A DNA stretch of 64,000 nt, from NCBI GenBank assembly GCA_963169105.1, contig OY720639.1:95988559-96052558 (forward strand). Reading direction: 5' to 3'. Within the stretch, counting starts at the first letter, position 1, and the number at the start of each line of letters is the position of its first letter. The notes under the pieces are model-generated. The model was not told where the DNA came from. It was given only the letters and a program-made list of their open reading frames with translations, and did no database searches. The DNA comes from Ceriagrion tenellum (Eukaryota > Arthropoda > Insecta > Odonata > Coenagrionidae). Below, piece by piece: positions 1 through 9,668 of the stretch. The position numbers and the translations under genes were made by a program.

Positions 1-777
1 GTTTGCGCAACTCATGTCGTCGCCTGCAGAAATGTGATCATTTTTCTTTTCATGCCCATTGTTAGCCTCATCAAAACGCTGCCACGATTTATCCACCTCC
101 TGTATTACATCGCGATTTTGGCTGAGGGAACAGCTTTAAGGATGAATCATTTTCCCATACACATATCCGTCCAATCACGAGTACTTTTACGGAGAACTCG
201 TATCCCCTTCCTGTATTTGGGATCAGCAGTGTGGGTGGAAGGGAAAATTCTATTGAGGAGGAAAGCAAATCTTTTCCTGGCCTCACGAGCTAGCAAGTTA
301 CGACCCACGAATTATTTAGTGTAATTCCCAAACGTGAAAGAATGCTGTTGTTTTTCTACTGCCCTACACTCTGGGGCGTCTCGGTCCTTCGTCTTCTATT
401 TATTTCGATGTCTTTCTTGGCATAGTTAAATTTTGCGGAAAGGGAACAGAAAAAGTTAGCAGATAAATCCTCTGGGAGTATAAGAATAACAAATGTTTAT
501 AATATATTTAACTCCGCTCTTACCCAACTAATATTTGGATGGATTTGTGGAGGAGATTTGGAGAAAAACCCGGGTTAAATCCATTGCTACGTCCCAGCTG
601 GAGTACATCTACGACAAGGATAGGGGTGTGGAAAACCTGTGAAATCCATTTTTACAAGCCCCTAACCTATGTTCCCCTACCTTTCCACCCAAAAATTAGT
701 TCGTTCTCCAAACCCTCCTGCTTATTGGCGTTGATTACTTTTGTAACTATCAATAAATAACATGTAAACAATTGTAC
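1..777. other. Non-coding stretch, no feature seen
   Basis: AT-rich sequence with only short overlapping open frames on both strands (longest 96 residues, 34-324 +). None resembles a known family or has convincing splice or start context. I see no repeat, TIR or tRNA-like motif. Confidence 0.4.
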
Positions 778-897
778 CTGAGGATGCAGCAAGCTGCAAA
801 ACGCATAGTACATTAATAAATATTTGTGGAAAAGTACTAGGATTTTTTAAATATGGATTCAAGTATAATATACTTCCACGAAATAACGCCTGAGGGT
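778..897 (+). mobile_element. Penelope-like element remnant with hammerhead-like motif
   Basis: At 778 the sequence reads CTGAGGAT, then a perfect short stem GCAGC/GCTGC with a two-base loop, then AAAAC, where an intact hammerhead core would have GAAAC. About 65 bases further on is TTCCACGAAATAACGCCTGAG, which recurs in near-identical form at 3563 and 5183. The same order (ribozyme-like core, then this tail) is seen at 3478-3594. Hammerhead ribozymes are known from the terminal repeats of Penelope-like retroelements; assignment to that group is inference. The G-to-A change in the GAAAC box suggests a decayed copy. Confidence 0.5.
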
Positions 898-1570
898 GTA
901 AAGTTTACTATGAAATCTCCCTCCTCCTGAAAGAAAAAATGGGGTATTCAGTGAATCAACACTCGCACGTAATTAGTTGCAATAGATTTAAACTGAAAGA
1001 GAGTGTGCTGTCAACGCTGACACTAGCAAAACAAGATGTGTATTTTATTCACGAAAATTATTGGGTTTTACGTATTATTTCTAGCCGAATGTCCGCGAAG
1101 ATCGGAAAAGAAATTCAAATGTTTTAAGCTGTCAGTGGATGGACCACTCCTGTTTCCCAGATTTTCTATGTTATTGTTCTAGGTTATTGTTTGAATGTTT
1201 ATTGGAATAAGCTCTCGCTTTCCATAAGGGAAGTCCTGTGTTTTAATTCCTGGCAACCAGGTCCGGAAAACCTTTTCTCCGTCAAATTTATGGAAGGTAA
1301 GCGTTGTAATCAGGAGAATGAATGATTTACTTGTTTATCACGTCTATTTGCATTAGTTGGTATTTGTATTGATAGGTGCATTGGCCGGCAATCGACTGTG
1401 TCAATTTAGTGTGAGATTTTCCATTTATCATGTTTAGTCATCTCTTACCCATTGATCTATAGCAACGCGTACAGGCTGTAGGGTAGGGCATGACGGTACA
1501 GCTTATGAATGGGATATTATAAACGTACGTTTAAAATCTCATTTGTCTGAGTCTCTGTAACAAGTAACTC
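898..1570. other. Non-coding stretch, no feature seen
   Basis: AT-rich sequence with no repeat shared elsewhere in the window and only one 62-residue open frame (939-1127 +) of no recognisable family. Confidence 0.35.
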
Positions 1571-1637
1571 GTGGCCTGACCGTTCTGTAACTGAGTTCTG
1601 TAACGAGGAACTCGTTACAGAACGGCCACGTGTCAGC
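1571..1637. repeat. Compact inverted repeat (13-bp perfect arms)
   Basis: GTTCTGTAACGAG (1595-1607) and its exact reverse complement (1611-1623) are separated by three bases. The pairing continues outward with CGTGGCC...CGTTCTGTAAC on the left (from 1571) matching GTTACAGAACGGCCACG on the right, interrupted by a four-base insertion on the left. The result is a nested hairpin of about 65 bp. It could be a transposon-end relic or a simple cruciform; no ORF or TSD identifies it. Confidence 0.6.
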
Positions 1638-2619
1638 TTCTTGCATTTCCTCACACGCCCGCGCCCACGATAGCTATCGTCAGGTGCGTTATACAAGAAG
1701 AAGTCGAAATCGTCGTGCCTTAACTGTTGACTGAGTATCGGCGCGAAAGCCTTGACCAGCCCCAGTCTCTGTAAACAAGAATCCAGGTGGATCGACTCTT
1801 TAACTTCACAGTCCCGATATTGTCAAGGTTCGGACATTTTTCGAGGCCTTCCGGTGCTTGTTCCCAGAATCAGATTGTGGAGTCAGGTGCGAACGAATGG
1901 TTTCTCAACTCGGGGTTTGATTCCACAACTTTACTAGCGTTCGTTTCGTGTGCATACTCGTGGTTTTCGGTCAAATATCGCACCTCATCAGCGGTTGGCC
2001 AATATCTCAGAGGTCCTTAAACTCGTCTGGTCCAGTATTGATGGCTATTTTCACAGTCAATGTGAACCACCTCCTCGCGAAGTGTGATCAATATCCGGGG
2101 TTGCGTGGTTGGCTCCATTACCCAAGAAGAGTAAATAATATATCTCCAGAGGCACGAAATGAGATTAATGAGTGATTTTTACTTATGGCTGGCCTTATAA
2201 AGAACTTATCGAGTGTGTGTGCAAATAGAAGAATACCTATATTGTTTGAAAGTTATGTCAATATGAAATCAGCACTGATATGATGTTTGGCTATTGTTTG
2301 ATGAGAGGTACCGAGTGATTATTTCTGTCGATATTTCAATCATATATCAAGTCTATGCATTAATATATGGAAAGATGGACTAAATCGCGTTGCAAATGGG
2401 TTGCGGGAAATCATACGCTGGCACGTATTTTCTTAAGTCGTCCGCGGTTTCTACATGCTGCGACACTATTTATACAACTTGTCTTAACAATCTCTTCGAA
2501 ACTGTGGTTAAATCAACTTATCGTTTAAAAATATTGTCATTATTTTTTAAATTAGCTCTTTCCTTAAACATGTAATTGTGCAAGTATAACTGAACGTTTG
2601 GTAAATAAGGAATATTGTA
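1638..2619. other. Non-coding stretch, no feature seen
   Basis: Short open frames overlap in several frames at 1752-2175 (+), none longer than 77 residues and none resembling a known protein. No repeats or RNA motifs recognised. Confidence 0.35.
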
Positions 2620-2720
2620 AATGAAAGTAACTTTCACTCACTTTCGTCATTCTCACTTGGTGGTATTCCATCATTAAAAATATAAGATGACAACTTTTAC
2701 TAAAACCACTAGATTTATTA

Positions 2721-2760
2721 AACGACCCAGGTTTCGATGTGCATTCACATCATCTTCAGG
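2721..2760 (-). ncRNA. Hammerhead-ribozyme-like motif, left arm
   Basis: Read on the minus strand this is CTGAAGAT, then stem GATGTG/CACATC with an AATG loop, then GAAAC and CCTGGGTC. It is identical in core to the motif in the opposite arm at 3348-3388. The boxes CUGAAGA and GAAA fit a hammerhead core, but one extra U sits between CUGAAGA and stem II. Whether it can cleave is unknown. Confidence 0.45.
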
Positions 2761-3068
2761 TAAATGGAGGACGATGTGCAGACCTTAAAAGTAAACATTA
2801 CCAGGTGGGGAGGGGGGGAAGTGAAGACAATACAGGAGGAGGGTGGTCGCGGGACGGTATTAAAGCTTTGAGGATGGGGGAATAGGCGGGGAGCATACAT
2901 TCATTACAAAGAAATTTATCGCAGTCAACTTGGTGTTTAAAAATCTTGAAATTGTAAAAATTTTGAAATGGAGACAAATGGAGATAAAAGGGATTTTAGA
3001 AATTTTAATTTTAACGGAAGCAACTTCGCCAGACATCTTTTAGCCCACGGACATAAAAGTGATTTACC

Positions 3069-3215
3069 ATGACACCTCTCCATTTTACAAATGACAGACG
3101 CAAGCTGAATGCTTTAGAACAGCTAGAGATTTTTAAACACCAAGTTGACTGTGATAAATTCCTTGTTAATGAATGTATGCTCCCCGCCTATTCCCCCATC
3201 CTCAAAGCTTTAATG
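3069..3215 (+). pseudogene. C-terminal fragment of Penelope-like retroelement protein
   Basis: The open frame from 3069 begins with a segment rich in the pattern R-K-L-N-A-L-E-Q-L-E-I followed by K-H-Q and a later L-V-N-E. From memory of the family, a block of the form LNxLExxEI near the carboxyl end follows the GIY-YIG endonuclease region of Penelope-like and related retroelement proteins; this is recognition, not an alignment. Only about 45 residues are plausible; downstream the frame runs into a C-rich tract. There is no reverse transcriptase upstream, so the copy is strongly 5'-truncated. Its position just before the hammerhead-like terminal repeat supports the assignment. The same coding tail appears inverted in the left arm at about 2885-2945. 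Confidence 0.45.
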
Positions 3216-3347
3216 CCCTCCTCTTCCTCTCCTAGCCCCCCCCCCTGCCCTCCCGCGACCACCCTCCTTCTGTATTGTCTTCTCTTCCCCCCCTCTCCCC
3301 ACCTGGTAATGTTTACTATATAAGGCCTGCACATCGGCCTACATTTA

Positions 3348-3388
3348 CCTGAAGATGATGTGAATGCACATCGAAACCTGGGTCGTTC
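3348..3388 (+). ncRNA. Hammerhead-ribozyme-like motif, right arm
   Basis: CTGAAGAT (3349-3356), stem GATGTG (3357-3362) with AATG loop and CACATC (3367-3372), then GAAAC (3373-3377) and CTGGGTC. This has the order of a hammerhead core: CUGANGA, stem II, GAAA, short stem III, then a UC that could be the cleavage-site side. The additional U between CUGAAGA and stem II departs from the canonical core. Confidence 0.45.
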
Positions 3389-3450
3389 TTTGATAAACCT
3401 AGTGGTTTTAGTAAAAGTTGTCATCTTATATTTTTAATGAAAGTAACTTT

Positions 3451-3600
3451 ACTAAGGAAGTTACTTTAAATGGTCACCTGATAATGACGTGCCGTGTCGA
3501 AACCTAGGTTGTCTTAAATTAATTTTATGTGGAATAACAAAGTTTCTTTCCTTTATAATGTCGATTAAATTCCACAAAGTCACGCCTGAGACAAATGAGT
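3451..3600 (+). mobile_element. Second Penelope-like terminal fragment
   Basis: CTGATAAT (3478-3485), a weak stem GACG/TGTC, then CGAAACC and AGGTTG give another hammerhead-like motif, with the G of CUGANGA replaced by A. About 50 bases later the tail TTCCACAAAGTCACGCCTGAG (3563) matches those at 872 and 5183. It directly abuts the palindromic element and is probably a separate, older insertion. Confidence 0.45.
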
Positions 3601-3779
3601 TTACATTGGAAGCAGTCTGAAAAAAGAAGTATCGAATTTGTTTTAATTTTCTTAAGACTTCGTTTACAATAATGTCTCATTTCATGTTTCCTACTTTTCC
3701 ACATTTGCTCTGGGCATTATGCCCCTTTGCGGAACGGAGCCAAACCGCGGATATTTATTGAACTACATTCCGTTATGTC

Positions 3780-4515
3780 GTGTACCCGTCCATTACGGCA
3801 ATAATGGAATCTCTCTTTCACCCGATTACGTTCGAGCGCAATGGAGTCGACCCTCTCAGCTTCCTTCAGGATCCGCTCATATCGAACGGTAGCGGTTTTG
3901 TGAACGAGTGGGCCGTGCGAGAGTTCAGAACGCCCGTCGCCAGGTGACTGACGACACGGGCATTTTTCCGCCGCTCTCGCCGAGAGGCAACTGCGTTCCT
4001 CGTTATCCCTTTGCGTCCCGGGGAACCCAGCTCCCTGCCCGCCCCTTCCCTCCCCTTATTCCCCCACCACGTAACCCCACCCTCCCTGCCGGAGCCTCAA
4101 AAGGCTAGTCTCGCGAGTGCGTGGCCCTTACTACTAACTCCGCTTTCCGTATTTTTGGAGCCTGGGGTGGAGTGGACTTGCAAGCCTCTCACCTGATCCA
4201 GGTAAATAAACAAATGGGATCCAGAGAGGCTTTCTCCTCCCCCTTAAATCATCCGGAAGGCGAAGCGGGTGGATGGTGGTGGTGGGGCATACAGGGGGTG
4301 GAGGAGAAGTGGAGGAGGGGGATCGGGGTGGGCGTGGGCGTTCGTCGCCAGGCAACGGCGCGAGTTTCAAGGCTCTTCTCTCTCCCCCCTCGGCCGACGC
4401 ACGCTTCCAAAATTACCCCCCGCGTCGTGGTCGGGGCAAAGTGATGACGGTCACGACCTGCGATCCCGGACCTGGATCTCTCTCCCCCCTCTTCCTCCTC
4501 TGGGGCTCGTCTAGA
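3780..4515. other. CpG-rich patch with low-complexity C and G tracts
   Basis: Markedly GC- and CpG-rich compared with flanking AT-rich DNA, with C-rich runs near 4030-4090 and a GGT/GGGG-rich stretch at 4268-4330. Several long open frames on both strands arise from low stop-codon density and have no family resemblance. A promoter, first exon or simply a GC-rich intergenic patch are all possible. Confidence 0.3.
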
Positions 4516-4764
4516 ATGTTTGCGATCGTATTAATCGGGCCGCGTTCTTTCTCGGTTCTCCCTCGCCTATGGCCGTGTGGCGTGTTGGCACATAGATTTG
4601 GGCACTGTGGGGGTCGGTTCGATAACTTAGCATCCAATCGGAATCGCTTGAAGTCTTTGTTACTACCCGGTGTAATCGCTAGAAATCGAGGGGTGGTTAT
4701 TAGGTTGCCACATCTAAATAGTCAATGGCTTACTCACATTGTGCTGTGAATTACGGCATCACTG

Positions 4765-5097
4765 CTATCGTCCACTGCCATTAGCTGTAAGGGTAGACGA
4801 GGAGTACTGAGATGACGGATGTACCCACGCTTTGACCATAATTGGTCCGTGGTGGTCCCTGATTCGATGACGTACTCGGGCAGACCACACGGCGTCTACC
4901 CGTAAAGGGAGTCGGGGGATACCCAACCCCATGTTTTGGGCAACGGGCTCCTCCGATTCTCCAAAGATGTGCGGTAAGTTTTCGCAAAAGCGAGACTGAC
5001 GGGGACTCGTCTGAGGCGGTTGCGGGAACCCAACAGATACGAGTACTGCGGGGAGGCGGAGGCCCATTGTCGTCCTTTTGACGTCAATCCGCCTCAT
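4765..5097 (-). other. GC-rich segment with a 110-residue open frame, unrecognised
   Basis: The minus strand is open for 110 codons in a GC-rich segment. I do not recognise the product; it lacks a clear domain, signal peptide or membrane segment. It lies just upstream of the short retroelement-tail insertion at 5166-5233. It may be part of an old transposon untranslated region or a chance frame. Confidence 0.15.
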
Positions 5098-5165
5098 GGT
5101 ATCGGCCTCGCAGTGGTTTTGGTTCGCTAACCTTTACTTCCCTTCCCGTTTCCTTTTCCCACAAC

Positions 5166-5233
5166 TTCCCACTAGGGTAATGAAAAGTCGATTCCATGAA
5201 GTCACGCCCGAGACAACGAATTCCCACTAGGGT
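5166..5233 (+). mobile_element. Ultra-short (42 bp) Penelope-like tail insertion with 13-bp TSD
   Basis: TTCCCACTAGGGT occurs exactly at 5166-5178 and 5221-5233. The 42 bases between (5179-5220) contain GTCGATTCCATGAAGTCACG followed by CCCGAGAC, matching the tail at 3556-3594. This is the expected footprint of a severely 5'-truncated retroelement copy flanked by its target-site duplication. Confidence 0.6.
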
Positions 5234-6059
5234 GTAAGCGAAGGCTTGCAGACCTGGTGGGGGTTTTTAGACCTTGCGGGGAGACCCGAATCACCTGCCA
5301 TTAGCCCTGCGACAGGTTGGCATGTTGATGTCGGCACTCTTAGATGCGATTCTGTCGCTTAACCCTCTATCTACCGATTTTTTTCGTCCACCATGTGCAG
5401 ACATTTCACATGTTACCCCACTCGTGGGAGAATCGGGAACTAAGAGTTGCGAATGAAAGATATTTTCGTTTCCAAGCTGTACAAGCTGTAATGTCACAAA
5501 GGCATATAGACGTAAAGAAATCTAATCGGAGACAAAAAATAAACTCTTCTATATGTTACCTCCAGGTCACTCAGCGTGATAGAAGGTTAAAAGTGGGACT
5601 TAAGTGAGTGAAAGGAAAATCATTGTTGCTATACCTACTCAGCAAAGGCTTTACTTGAGTTCGGACACTAGTGGCGTTGAGTGAATTTGAAAACGGGGTC
5701 TCGATTCCCCGATTGCCCTTCCACGATCTGAGCTTCCGCTTGTCTCTAGAAGAGGTGGGATACAAATATTTTTGCTATGCCCGTGGTTTTCGTCGCTTAA
5801 ATGTTTGCTGGAAGTTCCGCGCTACAGGCTTGTACTTCATACTTGGAGTTCCAAGTGGTGTGGAGGAAATTTGACAATGGGGTTGCATTATCAACTATTG
5901 TTGTCTCCACTTCCGCCGATTTCTAATGGAGATACGGAGCATAAGTCTATCAGAATGCTCGGAAATGTTCATCTGAAGTGCTTTCGTTCGCTTTAATTTT
6001 TTCAGGAAGTTTCGATCCACAGACAGGTACTGCTTATTGTTAAAAATAAATACTGCCAC
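5234..6059. other. No confident feature
   Basis: Mixed-composition sequence. A 38-nt open segment at about 5565-5601 sits between a possible acceptor (CTCCAG) and a possible donor (GTGAGTGAA) but is too short to support as an exon. Nothing else recognised. Confidence 0.25.
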
Positions 6060-6400
6060 GCCCACCCAATCGGCTAGTACATTGCAGGAGGGAAGCGTGA
6101 CTCACGCGGAAATTATACTGGGCTGACTGCGACGACGACGTAATCATCCGAGTGACCATCAGCCGCTCCCGCTGCCCTGCTTTTCTTTCTTCTCGACCGC
6201 GCGAAAAAGCCCCGACATCCGCAAATGCCGTCTTCTTGGTGTTTGCCGTGACGGTAAGCTGACGCGCCGGCCCGAGCCAAGGCGTTGGGCGTGACGAGAA
6301 AAGAAGGATCCGTGAGAAACATGGCTTATCTCACTTGATCTCACATTTCGACGTTGAAGGTCTCCGCGTCGCCATGTTCCCTAGTAATATTCCTTCCTGC
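6060..6400. other. CpG-rich patch
   Basis: Dense in CpG, including a GACGACGACG run near 6130, within AT-rich surroundings. It yields overlapping open frames on the minus strand (6113-6344) without recognisable products. Possible regulatory island; unproven. Confidence 0.2.
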
Positions 6401-6547
6401 TGGAGCGGTTATGATACGAGCCTAATGAAGGTCGTATAGTGCATTCCCAACCCACCTGCATGGTTTAAAGGGTCCGCTCTTGTTGGGTAAAATCTTCAAA
6501 CGTGGATTTTGAATATTATTTGGTGGTGCTCTTTGACATTCTTAGGC

Positions 6548-6762
6548 ATTGATCATCGAAGCAAATCAAACTTTCTGTCTTCCACAGTATTATTATTATG
6601 AGCACTACCGGGTTCGGCAGTTACGCCACCATCAGGTACACCCGATGGTGGAATTACTGCCGAAACCGGTTGTACTCTTGATAATAATACTGTGGAAGAC
6701 AAGTTTGATTTACATTAATGTCGTCCTTCCACCAAGTGAAATCTGCAATTATTGATCAACGA
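6548..6762. mobile_element. Palindromic Penelope-like terminal pair, hammerhead-like motif on each strand
   Basis: Arms of about 70 bp (6565-6634 and 6641-6710) are near-perfect reverse complements around a six-base centre. On the + strand CCGATGGT, then GGA...GCC, then GAAACCGGTTGT (6641-6674); on the minus strand CTGATGGT, GGC...GCC, then GAACCCGG (6600-6639). Both follow the box order seen at 3348. The palindrome is bracketed by a 12-bp direct repeat with one mismatch: ATTGATCATCGA (6548-6559) and ATTGATCAACGA (6751-6762), a likely target-site duplication. Confidence 0.6.
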
Positions 6763-6837
6763 TCTATCACTCGAAAGATTTTCGTTGTTTACTTGGGTAG
6801 GTGACCGACAAGTTAGGTCATTAGTGCCATTTATAAC

Positions 6838-7105
6838 AGGTGGGTTGGTTGGAAAGGCAAGGATCTTATTTGCGAAGTTGAGGTAGGGCGAGGAGAAACC
6901 CGACGTCGGTATTTTCCCTCTCTTAACAAAGGCGCGAAACGGTTCAAAGTTCAGTGCCCCGAGGGACTGAGCTCCACCGATGAAGTGCTCTCCATGTTGT
7001 TCCTTAGTAGGGATCAGGATTTACTGAGTATTGTCTTCTCCGACCGAAACTCGAACCCTGGCCCTCGCGATGGAAATTCATTACTCCAGTCACTACTACA
7101 ACCCA
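6838..7105 (-). mobile_element. SINE family A, degenerate copy
   Basis: On the minus strand a tRNA-like B box (GGGTTCGAG) is followed by the family body, including sequence close to GTTAAGAG...GCCGACGTCGGGTTTCTC. Relative to 11061-11366 and 29701-29996 it has many substitutions and small indels, so it is an old copy. No clear target-site duplication. Confidence 0.65.
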
Positions 7106-7166
7106 ATCTCTTAATGATTTGTGGGTGATTATGAGTGCTCATTTAGTTTTGCGGATCGATTTGAAT

Positions 7167-7430
7167 TAATTATGCTAAGAAAGTTGGTATGGCTTAGTTA
7201 TTCATGAGTATCGAAATTGTAGAATACTGGACCAGCGCTTGAGAATATTTGCTCTGAAAGAAACTCAGGCATTGAGTGATTTTACGACTTATTTTAAGTA
7301 ATTATGCTACGAAAGTTGACATTACTTAGTTATTCGTGAGTATTGAAATTGTAGAATACTGTAACAGCGCTTGAAAATATTTGCTCTGAAAGCTACTCGG
7401 CCATTGAGCGGTTTAAGTGATCTAGCTTGC
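7167..7430. repeat. 132-bp tandem duplication
   Basis: The block beginning TAATTATGCTAAGAAAGTTG at 7167 recurs at 7299 with a 132-bp period; shared words include TTGTAGAATACTG and ATATTTGCTCTGAAAG. The units differ at scattered positions, implying an old local duplication. No coding content. Confidence 0.75.
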
Positions 7431-7957
7431 TAGTTAATGGGTTGAGGGTTAGGGTACTGGCATACCATCTTGTTGGCCCGGTTTTCTAACCCTGAGCCTG
7501 ACAAAAATGTTTCGATGGAGTCATTGCTCATGCTAAGGTGCCGTAAGGAAAACTCTTCTTTGGCGTTACTCTTCAGAGTGGATGATGTCTGAAACTTATC
7601 ATTAATTGTGGCTCATAACGTTGCTGAGCATGCTTCAGTCATCATTGTAACTATCCGTACGCATTTTTTCCTTTTGACCTACAATGTACTGTCTTCTGTG
7701 ACGTTTTACCCTGCCCGTTTCAAGTAAAATTGTTCTGTTTCTGAGATACGCAGTTTAAAAGAAATTTCTGTCATTTTTTCGCAGAGGAATAATAAATTCA
7801 CGTGATGCTTTATTGCGCAGTGGAAAAATCGAATCATAAGACAAACTCTCGCGGAAGCAGTTGAATTTTTCTCCTTCGTCGTGAGTGTATTTTTTGTGGA
7901 AACAGATGTGGTCATTAGTGAATTGATTTACTGAAATGCCGCTCCAAATTTGCCTCA
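7431..7957. other. No confident feature
   Basis: A minus-strand open frame of 100 residues (7755-8057) extends into the tandem duplication that follows. It is basic and Phe-rich near its end and resembles nothing I know. Possibly chance. Confidence 0.2.
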
Positions 7958-8759
7958 TGTGTCTCTTTTTTTCAATATCGGAATAGCTTTTCCCAGAACT
8001 TGAATCACCTAGACCAGACGATTTGAATTCCTTTTCGTTTAATTCCCCTGTTTTCATGATGTAATCGCCGTGTTGTGTCTGAAAGTCCTTTCATTTATAA
8101 GTGAAAGAGTTGATTTACAGGAAATAGATTCCCGAAGGCGGTGAAAATAACTTAGAAGAGTTTGAAGGTTATTTCTTTAGGTATCGGTACTTGCGACATT
8201 ACCTTTATCTTCTCCCGAATTTAAGCCTTAAATATTTTCCTAGTAGTTGTCGGGAATCAGGTTGGTGTGGTGGCTTGAGTACTGACTGTACGGACGGCCA
8301 GGGTTCAAATCCTTGCAGAGGAGGATATTTTTCAGAGGAAACCCGATCCCAACTTGAGTGTGTCTCTTTTTTTCAATATCGGAATAGCTTTTCCCAGACC
8401 TTGAATCACCTAGACCAGACGATTCGAATTCCTTTCCGTTTAAATACCATGTTTTCATGATGTAATCGCAGTGTTGTATCTGAAAGTCCTTTCATTTATA
8501 AGTGAAAGAGTTGATTTACAGGAAATATATTCCCGAAGGCGGTGAAAATAACTTAGAAGAGTTTGAAGGTTATTTCTTTAGGTATCGGTACTTGCGACAT
8601 TACCTTTATCTCCTCCCGAATTTAAGCCGTAAATATTTTCCTAGTAGTTGTCGGGAATCGGGTTGGTGTGGTGGCTTGAGTACTGACTGATCGGACGGCC
8701 GGGGTTCAAATCCTTGCAGAGGAGGATATTTTTCAGAGGAAACCCGATCCCAACTTGAG
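7958..8759. repeat. 401-bp tandem duplication including the 5' half of a SINE
   Basis: Unit 1 is 7958-8358 and unit 2 is 8359-8759, both starting TGTGTCTCTTTTTTTCAATA and ending CCCAACTTGAG. The period is exactly 401 with a few substitutions and no net indel. The right boundary falls inside a SINE family A copy: unit 1 carries only its first ~100 bases, whereas after unit 2 the SINE continues to its normal end. The duplication therefore postdates the SINE insertion. Confidence 0.9.
8255..8358 (+). mobile_element. SINE family A, 5' part only
   Basis: Carries the tRNA-like head with B box GGTTCAAATCC and the following GAGGATATTTTTCAGAGGAA block, then stops abruptly at the 401-bp tandem-duplication junction. 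It is truncated by that duplication rather than by retroposition. Confidence 0.85.
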
Positions 8760-8940
8760 TGTCTTGTAGAGGGCGCTTAAGTGTAGCACTCCGTCTGTTG
8801 GATGAGTCGTTAAACTGTGGTCCACTTAGCGCCTTTCGTTAAGAGCAGGCTAATGCCGACACCGGGTTTCTCCCTTACCTATCCCCTATGGCGCCAATGA
8901 CCTTAGCTGTAGGTCGCCTCTCCAAAAGCCATTCCAACCA
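8656..8940 (+). mobile_element. SINE family A, near full length
   Basis: The tRNA-like head (GGTTGGTGTGGTGGCTTGAG; B box GGTTCAAATCC) is followed by the body with TTAAACTGTGGTCCAC, GCGCCTTTCGTTAAGAGCAG and CCGACACCGGGTTTCTC, then a terminal ...GGTCGCCTCTCCAAAAG. RNA polymerase III internal promoter boxes are inferred from the head. No clear target-site duplication. Confidence 0.85.
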
Positions 8941-9569
8941 ATTGTAGTGGTCTCCATTTATAATTCGCATTCGACTGCTGAAATTCAGGACTGCAGAAGA
9001 ACTAATGATTGAGTGCTATTAACTCCTACTGAGAATGAATTAACCGGGACCAGTGGCTTGTGTACTTTGTTTAAGTTTGGTTAGCATTATCGCAACGGTT
9101 TCTATGAATCTAAATCAAATGGAAATGACTGTTGAAGTGGATTTTCGAATCTCTTTCCCTTTCTCTAACTCTGCTTTCATTCAACTACGACGTCATTCAT
9201 TCCATTTTTCATTTAACATGAGACAATTTGAACGCACAGCATTGGCCAGCTTTAGTATTTTTATGGCAATCTTTGAATATTAAAAAAAAAATATTCAGCT
9301 GAGAACTCCACTACGATATTTGAATGGGAGCCTTTTGACGGAGGAAATATTCATTGCCTATCTGCTTTAGCATTATCACCTCCCATGCCAATCATGCTGA
9401 GATGTTAGTTAAATCACATCCAGGAGCAATCGCTGCATTGTATCGCTTACGTATAAATACTGGTCGGAGATTGTACTCACGGATGGGCTTTATTAAATTA
9501 TAGCCTCCATCACGATCGTCTGACGCACTTAAGCTGTCAAAAGATCAGGAAAGTTCTAATTTGTAAAAA
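8941..9569. other. Non-coding stretch, no feature seen
   Basis: AT-rich; a 76-residue + strand frame at 9053-9283 has no recognisable family. No repeats noticed. Confidence 0.35.
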
Positions 9570-9668
9570 AATAACCGTGTTCGTAAGATTTAAGGCAATT
9601 CCGGCGTTAGCCTTTTTCCTGTTTCCCGGTTGGAAACCCGAGAGCTTTACATTCAAATAACCGTGTTC
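9570..9668. repeat. 14-bp direct repeat flanking a 71-bp insert
   Basis: AAATAACCGTGTTC lies at 9570-9583 and again exactly at 9655-9668. The 71 bases between include GGCGTTAGCC and a small hairpin (CCCGGTTGGAAACCCG). The arrangement resembles a target-site duplication around a very short insertion; I cannot assign the insert to a family. Confidence 0.4.

Larger units (their letters stand above)
2620..3450. mobile_element. Head-to-head palindromic Penelope-like element remnant
   Basis: Two arms of roughly 275-315 bp are reverse complements: left 2671 to about 2945, right about 3127-3440, with a central spacer of about 180 bp. Each arm carries the same terminal segment, containing a hammerhead-like motif and a C-rich/G-rich tract, and the rear end of a degenerate coding region. 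A 15-bp direct repeat, AATGAAAGTAACTTT, lies at 2620-2634 and 3436-3450 and may be a target-site duplication, though the right copy overlaps the outer arm. Inverted terminal-repeat arrangements are a known peculiarity of Penelope-like retroelements. Confidence 0.6.

Noticed and set aside
4273..4749. 158-residue open frame
   Set aside because: Lies in GC-rich low-complexity sequence with open frames on both strands; start falls in a GGT repeat.
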